Assembly (NCBI RefSeq): GCF_018614615.1
Contig: NZ_JAGGOK010000004.1
Coordinates: forward strand, 62,001 to 126,000
Source of the DNA: Streptomyces sp. ISL-100
GTDB taxonomy: Bacteria > Actinomycetota > Actinomycetes > Streptomycetales > Streptomycetaceae
Direction: 5' to 3'
DNA: 64,000 nucleotides
This document shows, one piece after another, positions 39,487 through 47,229 of the stretch; positions within the stretch are counted from its first letter, which is position 1; every line of letters begins with the position of its first letter. The position numbers and the translations under genes are program-made. The notes under the pieces were generated by a model. The model was not told the origin of the DNA. It saw nothing but the letters and a program-made list of their open reading frames with translations, and did not search any database.

Positions 39487-40305
39487 ATGGTGATCGACAG
39501 CGCACTGCCACGCCGAGCGGCTGCCGAGCTGATAGGGACCGCGGCCCTGGTGACCGTGATCATTGGTTCCGGCCTCCAGGCCGCCGGCCTCAGCCAGGAC
39601 ACGGGAGTCCAGCTCCTCGCCAACGCACTGGCCTCGGCGGTCGGGCTCGGCCTGCTGATCGTCCTGCTCGCCCCGGTCTCAGGGGCCCACCTCAACCCGG
39701 TGATCACACTCTTCGCGTGGTGGTCGCAGCGACGCGGCGAGACCCCCTTCAGCCGCCACGCGGTCGCCCTCTACATCACCGCGCAGCTGACCGGGGCCGT
39801 CGCAGGAGCTCTGCTGGCCGAGACGATGTTCGGCCGGACGCCCGGCGTCTGGTCCACCCAAGTACGGTCGGCCGGCCATCTCCTGGTCGGCGAAACGGTC
39901 GCCACGGCCGGGCTTGTGCTGGTGGTGTACGGGCTGGACCGCATCGGCCGCGCGCAGCTTGCCCCGGTCGCGGTCGCTTCGTACATCGGCGCGGCGATCT
40001 GGTTCACGTCGTCGGGATCCTTCTCCAACCCCGCCGCGACGGTGGGCCGGGCGCTCACGGACTCTGCCACCGGCATCGCCCCCGCGTCACTCCCCGGCTT
40101 CATCGCCGCCCAACTCCTCGGCGGCCTTCTCGGCGCGGGCTTGGCGGCCATCCTGTACGGACGGTCCGCAGCCTGCTCTGTGGCTCATCGGCCGCCGGAG
40201 ACCCTCACGACCGTGCCGGTGGTGTACGAGGCGTCGGCCGACAGGAGCCAGGCGACGGCGCCGGCGACCTCGGAGGGCTCGCCCGGGCGGCCGAGGGGGA
40301 TCTGA
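39487..40305 (+). CDS. MIP/aquaporin-family channel with replaced C-terminus
   Basis: A 272-residue membrane channel. 'ELIGTAALVTVIIGSGLQAA' begins helix 1; the two half-helix motifs are 'SGAHLNPVITLFAWW' (NPV) and 'GSFSNPAATVGRA' (NPA). Six membrane segments end near 'AGLAAILYGRSA'. The ORF then continues about 40 residues in Pro/Thr-rich sequence that is simply the antisense of the SDR gene, stopping at 40305. So the native tail is probably lost, although all membrane segments are kept. GGAGG precedes ATG 39487. Such channels in actinobacteria are often arsenite-linked, but no ars gene is adjacent. Confidence 0.8.
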   Translation: MVIDSALPRRAAAELIGTAALVTVIIGSGLQAAGLSQDTGVQLLANALASAVGLGLLIVLLAPVSGAHLNPVITLFAWWSQRRGETPFSRHAVALYITAQLTGAVAGALLAETMFGRTPGVWSTQVRSAGHLLVGETVATAGLVLVVYGLDRIGRAQLAPVAVASYIGAAIWFTSSGSFSNPAATVGRALTDSATGIAPASLPGFIAAQLLGGLLGAGLAAILYGRSAACSVAHRPPETLTTVPVVYEASADRSQATAPATSEGSPGRPRGI

Positions 40306-40919
40306 GCGGCAGCCTTGGCCGGGCGGTCGGCATCCCCCATGGCGGAATGCATCTGCGTGTTGATGATGCCGGGTGCGACGGCGTTGACCCTGATGCCGTC
40401 CGGGCCGAGCTCCTTGGCCAGGCCGACAGTCAGGGCGTCGGTGGCCGCCTTGGTCGCGGCGTAGTGGACATAGTCGCCGGGGCTGCCGAGCGTGGCGGCC
40501 GCGGAGGAGATGTTGACGATGGAGCCGGACTCCGCCATGTCCCGGGCGGCTCGGCGGCAACACAGCAGGTAGCCGAGCAGGTTGACCTCCAACACCCGTC
40601 GCAGATCCTCGGTGCGGGCATCAGCGAGTCTGCCCAGCGGGCCGGTCACACCCGCGTTGTTGACCAGCCCGGTCACCTGACCGAGGTCGGCCGCGGCGGT
40701 GTCGAACAGCCGCTCCACGTCCGCCTCCTCGGAGGTGTCCACCCGCACCGTGACGCAGCGCGCCCCTGCCGCCCGCACGGCGGACGCGGTCTCCTCGGCT
40801 GCCGCCCTGTTGGCGACGTACCCCAGGGCAAGGTCATGTCCGTCCTCCGCCAGCCGGACGCATGTCGCAGCGCCGATGCCTCGACTGCCGCCTGTGACGA
40901 TGGTGACCGGACGTGACAT
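40185..40919 (-). CDS. SDR-family oxidoreductase (FabG-like)
   Basis: A 244-residue classical SDR with 'VTGGSRGIGAATC', 'LVNNAGVTGP', catalytic Ser in 'GSIVNISSAAATLG', 'YAATKAATDALT' (YxxxK), 'RVNAVAPGIINTQMH' and C-terminal 'DASYTTGTVVRVSGGR'. It would use NADP(H) on an unknown alcohol or ketone; FabG-like names are by resemblance only. AGGAGG is 7 nt before ATG 40919. Its last 121 bp lie antisense to the aquaporin ORF tail. Confidence 0.88.
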   Translation of the reverse strand: MSRPVTIVTGGSRGIGAATCVRLAEDGHDLALGYVANRAAAEETASAVRAAGARCVTVRVDTSEEADVERLFDTAAADLGQVTGLVNNAGVTGPLGRLADARTEDLRRVLEVNLLGYLLCCRRAARDMAESGSIVNISSAAATLGSPGDYVHYAATKAATDALTVGLAKELGPDGIRVNAVAPGIINTQMHSAMGDADRPAKAAAQIPLGRPGEPSEVAGAVAWLLSADASYTTGTVVRVSGGR

Positions 40920-41006
40920 GGGCTGCCTCCTGGGATCGCTGGTATGACCATGGTTCGGCCAAGTCATACCTCAACCCCGCCCGCACGTCCTCAGGGGGCC
41001 GGAGCC

Positions 41007-41945
41007 TCAACTTTCGTTGTGCGTACGCACCGACAGCCCTCGGCGCAGGCACTCGCCGAGGCGGACGGCGATCGTTCCTCCGGGATCCAGGCGGGGGTTG
41101 AAAATCGTGACGTCGAGGCCCCGGGCTCGTTCGTCGGCGAGCGCGGTCCGCAGCACAATCTCCAGTTCGAGCCAGGTCAGTCCGCCGGGAAGGCGGTAGT
41201 CGACGGCGGGCATGATCGCATCGTCCAGGATGTCCACGTCGAGGTGGACCCAGTACCCGGCCCTTTCATCGTCGGCGCTTGCACCACCGGCGCTTGCACC
41301 ACCGGTCCGAGCGCCGGCAAGCCGGTCGACCGCCCGGCGCGCCGCCGCGGCGGCTCCGACCGCGCGTACCCCGTCGAAGTCGATCGCGTGCAGCCGTGGC
41401 GGCAGAGGCTGCATCCCGGCCTCGCCGGACTCTGCGGCGTCACGGAAGCCGAAGGCGACGACGTCCTCGTCCCGCACGAGCGGCCCGCGGCCTTCGAGGT
41501 CGGCGAGCAACGCAGGGCCGCGCCCCGTCGCCAGGGCGAGTTCCATCGACGCGGCCTCGCCTGTCGGCTCCGCCGACGGCTGGTAGAAGTCGGTGTGGCC
41601 GTCGAGGAACAGCAGCCCGTAACGCCCGCTTCGTCGCAGAGCGAGGAGGTTGCCCAGCAGAATGCTGCAGTCACCGCCGAGGACTACGGGAAAGCGGCCA
41701 CGGCCCAGGACGCTGCCGACCGTGTCCGCCAGTCGCACCGAGTACTGCGCGATGCCGACCGGGTTCAGGACCCCGGTGCCGGCGTCGCGCCTCGGGTCGT
41801 ACGCCGGTGCTTCGACCCGGCCCGCCCTCACCGCCCCGAGGTGCGTGAGCAGACCGGCGTCGAGGAGAGCCGTCGGCAAGTCCTGTACTCCGGAAGGCCG
41901 CAGCCCGAGTACGGACGGCGCCTCGATGATCGCTGGTTGCCGCAC
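41007..41945 (-). CDS. Arginase/agmatinase-family ureohydrolase
   Basis: A 312-residue manganese hydrolase with the three metal motifs 'VVLGGDCSILLG', 'LLFLDGHTDFYQ' and 'WVHLDVDILDD', and the late 'LDVTIFNPRLDPGG'. It would hydrolyse a guanidino compound such as arginine, agmatine or a guanidino acid. The segment around residues 210-225 is Gly/Ala/Ser-rich and arises from a 15-bp tandem repeat. The histidine in DGHTD (rather than DAHxD) resembles the formiminoglutamase/other subgroup, so arginase activity is not certain. It lies 22 bp after the BBE oxidase on the same strand. Confidence 0.82.
   Translation of the reverse strand: MRQPAIIEAPSVLGLRPSGVQDLPTALLDAGLLTHLGAVRAGRVEAPAYDPRRDAGTGVLNPVGIAQYSVRLADTVGSVLGRGRFPVVLGGDCSILLGNLLALRRSGRYGLLFLDGHTDFYQPSAEPTGEAASMELALATGRGPALLADLEGRGPLVRDEDVVAFGFRDAAESGEAGMQPLPPRLHAIDFDGVRAVGAAAAARRAVDRLAGARTGGASAGGASADDERAGYWVHLDVDILDDAIMPAVDYRLPGGLTWLELEIVLRTALADERARGLDVTIFNPRLDPGGTIAVRLGECLRRGLSVRTHNES
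41274..41303 (-). repeat. 15-bp tandem duplication in the arginase-family gene
   Basis: GGCGCTTGCACCACC is present twice in direct tandem (41274-41288, 41289-41303) and encodes GGASA-GGASA on the minus strand. It is in frame and lies in a surface loop between core elements. Confidence 0.8.
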
Positions 41946-41967
41946 CGCCGAACCCCTTCGGGCGGTT

Positions 41968-43350
41968 TCAGTACTGCTCCGCCGGCTCGATGTTCTGGTT
42001 GGCGTGGAAGAAGTTGTGCGGGTCGTACGTTCGCTTGATTGCCGCCAGCCTGTCGTAATGGCCTCGGTAACTGGCCCGCACCCGGTCCTGGCTCTCCGCG
42101 CCCATGAAGTTCACGTACCCGGCGCCCATGGACTGCGGTTGCAGTTCCTCCCAGTAGTCCACGCACCACTGCTTGACAGCCTCGGCATTGGCAGGGTCCG
42201 GGTCGACGCCGGCGATGACACCGGACCAGACGGCGTCCCGGTAGCTCCACGCGGTGCGGTCCGGGTCGACGCGGCTCGCGGCCCCGTCCACCGGGTAGAG
42301 GTGCATGATCGACAGATCGGTCGGGAGGCTCTCGCCGTACTTGATGTGCACGTCCATGGCTTCGTCCGTGATCCGGTCGAAGAAGTGGCCGCGCCAGTAC
42401 CACTGCAGGCCTGCGGGGATCAGTGCGTCGAACATGCCGTTCAGCGCGGGGTAGGGCATCGGTGACGCGAAGTGGAAGGCCGGCGGGCCCGGCTGATTCA
42501 CGACCGCGAGGGTCTCCTCCAGGCGGTCCAAGTCCCCTGTCCAGCACCACACCACTCCGCACATCTTGTGGCCGTGAATCTCTTCCGGGAAGGGCGGGCC
42601 GGGCGGCACAGTGAGCAACGCGAAAAAGCCGTTCAGATCGTCGGGCGCCTGCGGGATGAAGTCGCGATACCAGCGCAGCACCTCGCGGGTGCTGTCGACG
42701 GGCCACACGGTGACCCCGACGCCCACGGTGTCCACCGGATGGAGCCGGAAGCTGAACGACGTGACGATGCCGAAGTTCCCGCCGCCGCCGCGCAGGGCCC
42801 AGAAGAGGTCCTGGTTCTCCGTCTCGCTCGCGGTAACGAAGCTGCCGTCGGCCAGCACGACGTCCGCCGCCAGCAAATTGTCCGCCGTAAGTCCGTACTT
42901 GCGGGTGAGGTAGCCGTGACCGCCGCCGAGGGTCAGGCCCCCGACCCCCGTCGTGGACACCACGCCGGCGGGGGTGGCCAGACCGAAGCCGTGGGCGGCA
43001 TGGTCGAGATCGCCGAGCTGACTGCCGCCGCCGACCCGCGCGGCCTTCGCGGTGGGGTCGACGCGCACCCAGCGCATGGGCGACAGGTCGATGGTGACGC
43101 CGTCTTCCACCAGGCCGAAGCCGGGGCCGCTGTGCCCGCCGCCCCGGACAGCTACTTCGAGGCCGTTGTCCCGGATGAAATTGACCGCCTCCATGACGTC
43201 GGCCGCGTCCGAGCAGCGCACTATGGCCGCCGGGCGGCGGTCGATCATGGCGTTGTAGATCTTGCGGGACTCGTTGTACTCCGGATCCTGCGGACTGATG
43301 ACCGGGCCGCGCAGGGCGGTCCTCATCGCTTCCAGAGTTGTGCCGTCCAT
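41968..43350 (-). CDS. BBE-like FAD-linked oxidoreductase
   Basis: A 460-residue flavoenzyme of the berberine bridge/FAD-binding type 4 family. The FAD domain has 'AAIVRCSDAADVMEAVNF', 'VAVRGGGHSGPGFGL' (8-alpha-histidyl site), and 'GGLTLGGGHGYLTRKYG'; 'LFWALRGGGGNFGIVTSF' and the C-terminal 'YDPHNFFHANQNI' complete it. The cysteine for the second flavin bond of bicovalent members is absent, so the flavin is likely bound once. ATG 43350 has GGGAG 6 nt upstream. It is followed by the arginase-family gene, 22 bp away. The substrate is unknown. No Tat signal is seen, so it is probably cytoplasmic. Confidence 0.84.
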   Translation of the reverse strand: MDGTTLEAMRTALRGPVISPQDPEYNESRKIYNAMIDRRPAAIVRCSDAADVMEAVNFIRDNGLEVAVRGGGHSGPGFGLVEDGVTIDLSPMRWVRVDPTAKAARVGGGSQLGDLDHAAHGFGLATPAGVVSTTGVGGLTLGGGHGYLTRKYGLTADNLLAADVVLADGSFVTASETENQDLFWALRGGGGNFGIVTSFSFRLHPVDTVGVGVTVWPVDSTREVLRWYRDFIPQAPDDLNGFFALLTVPPGPPFPEEIHGHKMCGVVWCWTGDLDRLEETLAVVNQPGPPAFHFASPMPYPALNGMFDALIPAGLQWYWRGHFFDRITDEAMDVHIKYGESLPTDLSIMHLYPVDGAASRVDPDRTAWSYRDAVWSGVIAGVDPDPANAEAVKQWCVDYWEELQPQSMGAGYVNFMGAESQDRVRASYRGHYDRLAAIKRTYDPHNFFHANQNIEPAEQY

Positions 43351-43579
43351 GGCCATCTCCCTGCCGAGACGCGGAACCGCTTCCCACCCGGCCTCTCCTC
43401 TGTCCGCTGCGGGGGCCGCCGGTGAGCGGTTGTGCGCCGGCGGCCCGGCACCTCGTCGGCCATGCCGTAGGCGGATCGCATGCCGGAGGGCCGACATATC
43501 CAGCGTCCCGCCGGTCCATGGGCTTCGCAATTCCTTGCCGGGAGGTGCCCGGGACCGGCGAGGAGAGCACCATGAAGGC

Positions 43580-44707
43580 ATGGACGGACGCATGGACGCG
43601 GGTGCGGAAGGCATCAGCGCGCCAGGACGCATCGCTGAGCCCGCCGAGGGCATCAGTCTGGAGGAACTGGCGCTCGCGGCCCGTAATCACGGTCTGCCGC
43701 TGGAGGCTCTGCGCTACGACGTCACCCCGCCCGGACTGCACTACGTTCTCGTCCACTACGACATCCCCGCCGCCCGTTCCGAGAACTGGCGGCTCGTCGT
43801 GAACGGCCGGGTGCGGACACCGCTGACCCTGGACATGGAGACGCTGCGCTCCTTCCCGGCGGTCACCCACCGCGTGACCATGGAGTGCGCGGGCAACGGC
43901 CGGGCCCGGCTTGTACCCCGGCCCGTCAGCCAGCCGTGGCTGGTGGAGGCGGTCGGGACCGCCGAGTGGACCGGGGTGCCACTGCGCCTGCTGCTCGCCG
44001 AGGCCGGGGTGGAACCGGACGCCGTCGAGGCCGTCTTCGGCGGAGCCGACCACGGTATCGAGCGCGGCGTCGAGCAGGACTACCGGCGGAGTCTGCCGCT
44101 GGCGGTGGCCAGGGGCAGCGATCCGGAAGTGCTGGTGGCGTACGGCATGAATGGACGACCCCTGCCGCCGCAGCACGGCCATCCGCTGCGACTGGTGGTT
44201 CCCGGCTGGTACGGCATGGCGCACGTGAAGTGGCTCCGCGAGATCACCCTCACCGACGCCCCGTTCACCGGCTTCCAGCAGGCGGTGGCCTACCGCTACC
44301 GGCAGGAGGCCGAAGACCCGGGCGAGCCGGTCACCCGGATCGCGCCGCGGGCTCTCATGGTCCCGCCGGGATTCCCTGACTTCATGTCCAGGGTCCGCGT
44401 CGTTCGGCCCGGTCAGGTGCGGCTGGAGGGCCGGGCGTGGTCCGGGTACGCGCCGGTCGCGAAGGTCGAGGCGAGTACGGACGGCGGCCAGACCTGGAGT
44501 GAGGCCGAGCTTGCCCCGCCGGACGAGAACACCTGGGCCTGGCGGCGGTGGCAGACGTCCTGGACGGCGACGCCGGGCAGCCACGTGCTCAGCGCCCGGA
44601 CCACCGATGCGCAGGGCAACACCCAGCCCCTCGACCAGCCGTGGAACCGGGGTGGCTTCGGCAACAACCTCGTACAGCAGATCTCTGTCGTCTGCCTGCG
44701 GAAATGA
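43580..44707 (+). CDS. Sulfite-oxidase-family molybdopterin protein
   Basis: A 375-residue protein. The Moco-binding domain includes the family's conserved cysteine in 'VTMECAGNGRARLVPRP', 'WTGVPLRLLLAEAG', and 'RLVVPGWYGMAHVKWL'; the C-terminal dimerisation domain (immunoglobulin-like) begins about 'GQVRLEGRAWSGYAPV', with 'VEASTDGGQTWSEAEL'. Its start at ATG 43580 lacks any signal peptide and there is no haem domain, so it is a soluble cytoplasmic-looking member. It would transfer oxygen or electrons via molybdenum cofactor to an unknown substrate. It is divergent from the BBE oxidase. Confidence 0.85.
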   Translation: MDGRMDAGAEGISAPGRIAEPAEGISLEELALAARNHGLPLEALRYDVTPPGLHYVLVHYDIPAARSENWRLVVNGRVRTPLTLDMETLRSFPAVTHRVTMECAGNGRARLVPRPVSQPWLVEAVGTAEWTGVPLRLLLAEAGVEPDAVEAVFGGADHGIERGVEQDYRRSLPLAVARGSDPEVLVAYGMNGRPLPPQHGHPLRLVVPGWYGMAHVKWLREITLTDAPFTGFQQAVAYRYRQEAEDPGEPVTRIAPRALMVPPGFPDFMSRVRVVRPGQVRLEGRAWSGYAPVAKVEASTDGGQTWSEAELAPPDENTWAWRRWQTSWTATPGSHVLSARTTDAQGNTQPLDQPWNRGGFGNNLVQQISVVCLRK

Positions 44708-44740
44708 CGCGCCGACGCGGCCTGTCCGTACGCCGGTGTC

Positions 44741-45613
44741 TCATCCCGTTCGGTCAAGGAATTCGGCGATGAGCGGTGCGATCTCGGGAAGTTTGTCCTC
44801 CAGGGCGAAGTGGCCGGTGTCGAAGACGTGCAGTTCGGCATCGGGCAGGTCGGTCAGATAGGCGTGGGCCCCGGCCTCGGGGAAGAACATGTCGTTGCTG
44901 CCCCAGAGAATCAGGGCCGGCGGGGTGTGCTCGCGCAGCCAGGCCTGCCATCGCGGGTAGAGCGCCAGGTTGCTGCGGTAGTCGAAGGCCAGGGCGACTT
45001 GGGCCTCCTTGCGGCCCGGCAGGTCGAGGAAGTGCTGGTCGAGGGTCCAGCCGTCGGGGGCGACGAGGTGCGGCTCGGCGGTGCCTCCCTCGTACTGGCC
45101 CCGGGTGGCCGGCAGGGTCAGGAGGTCGCGGACGGTCTTCTCCGCGCCGGGATCCCGCGGACGCAGCGCGATGAAGCCGCGGGCGGCGTCGGAGAGGCCC
45201 TCTGCGTACGCGTTGCCGTTCTGCACGACCAGGCCGGCGATCCATTCGGGGTGGCGGGTCGCAAGCCGGAAGCCGACGGGAGCGCCGAAGTCGAAGACGT
45301 ACACCACGAATCGGGTGAGTCCGAGCTGCTGGACGAAGCCTTCGGTGATGTCGGCGAGCCGGTCGAAGGTGTACGTGAAGTCCTCCGGAGCCTCGGTGTG
45401 TCCGAAACCGGGGTAGTCCGGGGCGATCAGCCGGTAGTGCGCACCCAGTACGTCCATCAGGCGGCGGAACTGGTGCGAGGCGGAGGGGAAGCCGTGCAGG
45501 AGTAACAGGACCGGCGCGTCCGGGCGTTGTGGGACCGACTCGCGGTAGAAGACCCGGGTCCCCTCGACATCGACGTGGCGGTGAAGTGTGCGCGGGACGG
45601 ACGGAATCGTCAT
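44741..45613 (-). CDS. Alpha/beta hydrolase, epoxide hydrolase/dehalogenase type
   Basis: A 290-residue hydrolase. 'PVLLLLHGFPSASHQFRRLM' has the HG oxyanion motif; the nucleophile elbow is 'VYVFDFGAPVG' with aspartate instead of serine, the mark of epoxide hydrolases and haloalkane dehalogenases. 'PALILWGSNDMFF' and the final 'FDTGHFALEDK' carry the acid and histidine. The nearby region 'DYRSNLALYPRWQAWL' forms the lid. It is divergent from the CGNR regulator with three shared half-sites between them. GGAGG lies 8 nt before ATG 45613. Confidence 0.85.
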   Translation of the reverse strand: MTIPSVPRTLHRHVDVEGTRVFYRESVPQRPDAPVLLLLHGFPSASHQFRRLMDVLGAHYRLIAPDYPGFGHTEAPEDFTYTFDRLADITEGFVQQLGLTRFVVYVFDFGAPVGFRLATRHPEWIAGLVVQNGNAYAEGLSDAARGFIALRPRDPGAEKTVRDLLTLPATRGQYEGGTAEPHLVAPDGWTLDQHFLDLPGRKEAQVALAFDYRSNLALYPRWQAWLREHTPPALILWGSNDMFFPEAGAHAYLTDLPDAELHVFDTGHFALEDKLPEIAPLIAEFLDRTG

Positions 45614-45639
45614 GTCACATGCCTCCGTGGCGAGTTGAT

Positions 45640-45694
45640 GCATTAGTTCTACGGGGTGGCAAGCTAATGCGTCAACAGCTCTATGTAGCATTAG
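45640..45694. promoter_or_regulatory. Three GCATTAG half-sites at 24-bp spacing
   Basis: GCATTAG (45640-45646), its complement CTAATGC (45664-45670) and GCATTAG (45688-45694) alternate in orientation with identical 24-bp steps. They fill the gap between the divergent hydrolase and CGNR-regulator genes and overlap both promoters. The arrangement suits a dimeric regulator binding two overlapping inverted repeats; the CGNR protein is the natural candidate. Confidence 0.7.
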
Positions 45695-45698
45695 CCGC

Positions 45699-46271
45699 AT
45701 GAGTGATACCGGACCGCTGACCGGCGAGCCCCTCGCCCTCGATCTCGTCAACACCCGCCCCCAGGAGGCCGACTTGCTGGGTACGCCCGCCCAGCTGCGG
45801 GCGTGGATCGACCTCCAGGGCGACCGGCTCGCGGAGGTTCAGTGTGCCGCCGGCGAAGCCGGACCGGCCGACCAGGACGCCGTACGAGCCGTCCGCGCCG
45901 TACGCGAGCACACCGCGGCCGCCATCCGCGGGCACCTGCTGGGGCAACCGCCGCCCGAGGCCGCGCTCCGCGCGCTCAATGACGCGCAGCGTGCGGCGCC
46001 GGCCGTACGCGAACTGGGATGGCAGGACGGTGTCTTCACCGCCGCGTCCCGCCGCACCGGGCCGCTCGCCGTACGGCTGGCCGCCCTGCTCGCGGAGGCC
46101 GCCACCGACCTCCTCGCCGGCCCGGCGATGGACCGGGTGCGGGCGTGCGAAGCCGAAGACTGCGTCTTGCTGTTCCTGCCCGCCCACCCCCGCCGCCGCT
46201 GGTGCTCCCCCACACGCTGCGGCAATCGGGCGCGCGTCGCCCGCTACTACCAGCGGCACAAGCCCGCGTGA
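45699..46271 (+). CDS. CGNR zinc-finger (ABATE-domain) regulator
   Basis: A 190-residue protein: N-terminal ABATE domain 'GEPLALDLVNTRPQEADLL' followed by helices, and a C-terminal zinc finger 'RACEAEDCVLLFLP', 'RRRWCSPTRCGNRARVARYY' with four cysteines and the signature CGNR. Such proteins are stress-linked regulators predicted to bind DNA by the CGNR motif and a ligand by ABATE. Its start lies 5 bp after the last half-site of the shared operator, so leaderless. It likely controls itself and the divergent hydrolase gene. Confidence 0.85.
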   Translation: MSDTGPLTGEPLALDLVNTRPQEADLLGTPAQLRAWIDLQGDRLAEVQCAAGEAGPADQDAVRAVRAVREHTAAAIRGHLLGQPPPEAALRALNDAQRAAPAVRELGWQDGVFTAASRRTGPLAVRLAALLAEAATDLLAGPAMDRVRACEAEDCVLLFLPAHPRRRWCSPTRCGNRARVARYYQRHKPA

Positions 46272-46395
46272 GCGAAGCACCGCCGTACAGCAGGCCTCCG
46301 CGGGCGCGGCCGGGATGCGGCCCGCCGCCGGGCGCCCGACCATTGAAGCCGGAGCGCCGCAGGGCACCGCACCGCTGAAGTGGACGGACGTGTCA

Positions 46396-47202
46396 ATGGA
46401 CGACCTGGACCTGGACCGCGACCGCGACCGCAACCTCGACCTCGACCTCGACTACGGCACCACCGCGGGTGTCGCCCCAGACCCCGCCCGCACCGGCTTG
46501 GCAGAGGCCGCCAGACAGGCCCTGACCTCGACCGGAGTGCATCTGATGCCGCCGGACGCCGTGACAGCTTGTACGGGAACGGACCAGCATGCCTGGGAGC
46601 GCTTCCGCGCACATTGGGAAAACCTGTCACCCGACAGATACGCGGCCGAAAGCGGCACATGCCGACTTCGTCGGTACGGGCACTTCTCCCTCGCGGCGGC
46701 CACGGGGGAACTGACCCTGCTGCCGCACATCCCGTTCGTACAGCCGCAGGACACCAATCCGCTCTACGTCCAGGTCGACCGCTACTTCGACCCGCTGACC
46801 GATGCCTTCGCGGCCGATCCCGTTCTGCGGTCCCTGATCAGGCTGCTGGGCGGCCTCGCGGCCTGCCTGGACCAGACGGGCGAATGGAGCGTGAAGGTAC
46901 ATCCCTTCCGTGTCATCGCCTCGGCCGACGGGCAGGGCGAGCCGACCCCCGAAGGGCTTCACCGGGACGGCGTCACACTCGTCTCCTCGCTCCTGGTCGG
47001 CCGGCGCAACGCCGACGGCGGCGAGAGCTCGGTGTTCGACCCGGACGGCAAGCAAGTGCTGGCGACGACGCTCAGCGAGCCGGGAACGCTGCTCCTCGGT
47101 GACGACCGCCGCACCCTGCACCAGGTATCGCCGATCCGACCGCTCGACCCCGGCCGGCCCGCGTATCGCGACGTCCTGGTCACGACCCTCACGCCCCGCT
47201 GA
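46396..47202 (+). CDS. 2OG-Fe(II) oxygenase-type protein with Asp-rich N-terminal repeat
   Basis: A 268-residue protein of the 2OG-Fe dioxygenase family PF10014 type. After an unusual N-terminus of alternating Asp-Leu/Arg (residues 2-20), the body has 'CRLRRYGHFSLAAATGEL', 'LYVQVDRYFDPLT', then the iron-binding 'EGLHRDGVTLVS' (HxD) and distal histidine with basic partner in 'TLHQVSPIRPLDPG', followed by 'RDVLVTTLTPR'. It would hydroxylate a free amino acid or small peptide with 2-oxoglutarate. GTG 46390 is an alternative start. It lies downstream of the CGNR gene, 124 bp away, on the same strand. Confidence 0.8.
   Translation: MDDLDLDRDRDRNLDLDLDYGTTAGVAPDPARTGLAEAARQALTSTGVHLMPPDAVTACTGTDQHAWERFRAHWENLSPDRYAAESGTCRLRRYGHFSLAAATGELTLLPHIPFVQPQDTNPLYVQVDRYFDPLTDAFAADPVLRSLIRLLGGLAACLDQTGEWSVKVHPFRVIASADGQGEPTPEGLHRDGVTLVSSLLVGRRNADGGESSVFDPDGKQVLATTLSEPGTLLLGDDRRTLHQVSPIRPLDPGRPAYRDVLVTTLTPR
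46402..46453 (+). repeat. 6-bp repeat encoding (Asp-Leu/Asp-Arg)n
   Basis: Nine consecutive 6-bp units of the type GACCTG/GACCGC/GACCTC encode the alternating D-L and D-R N-terminus of the 2OG-Fe oxygenase. It is in frame and immediately after the start. Confidence 0.75.
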
Positions 47203-47229
47203 GCGAGGCACGCTCCCAGCGGCGCGGGC

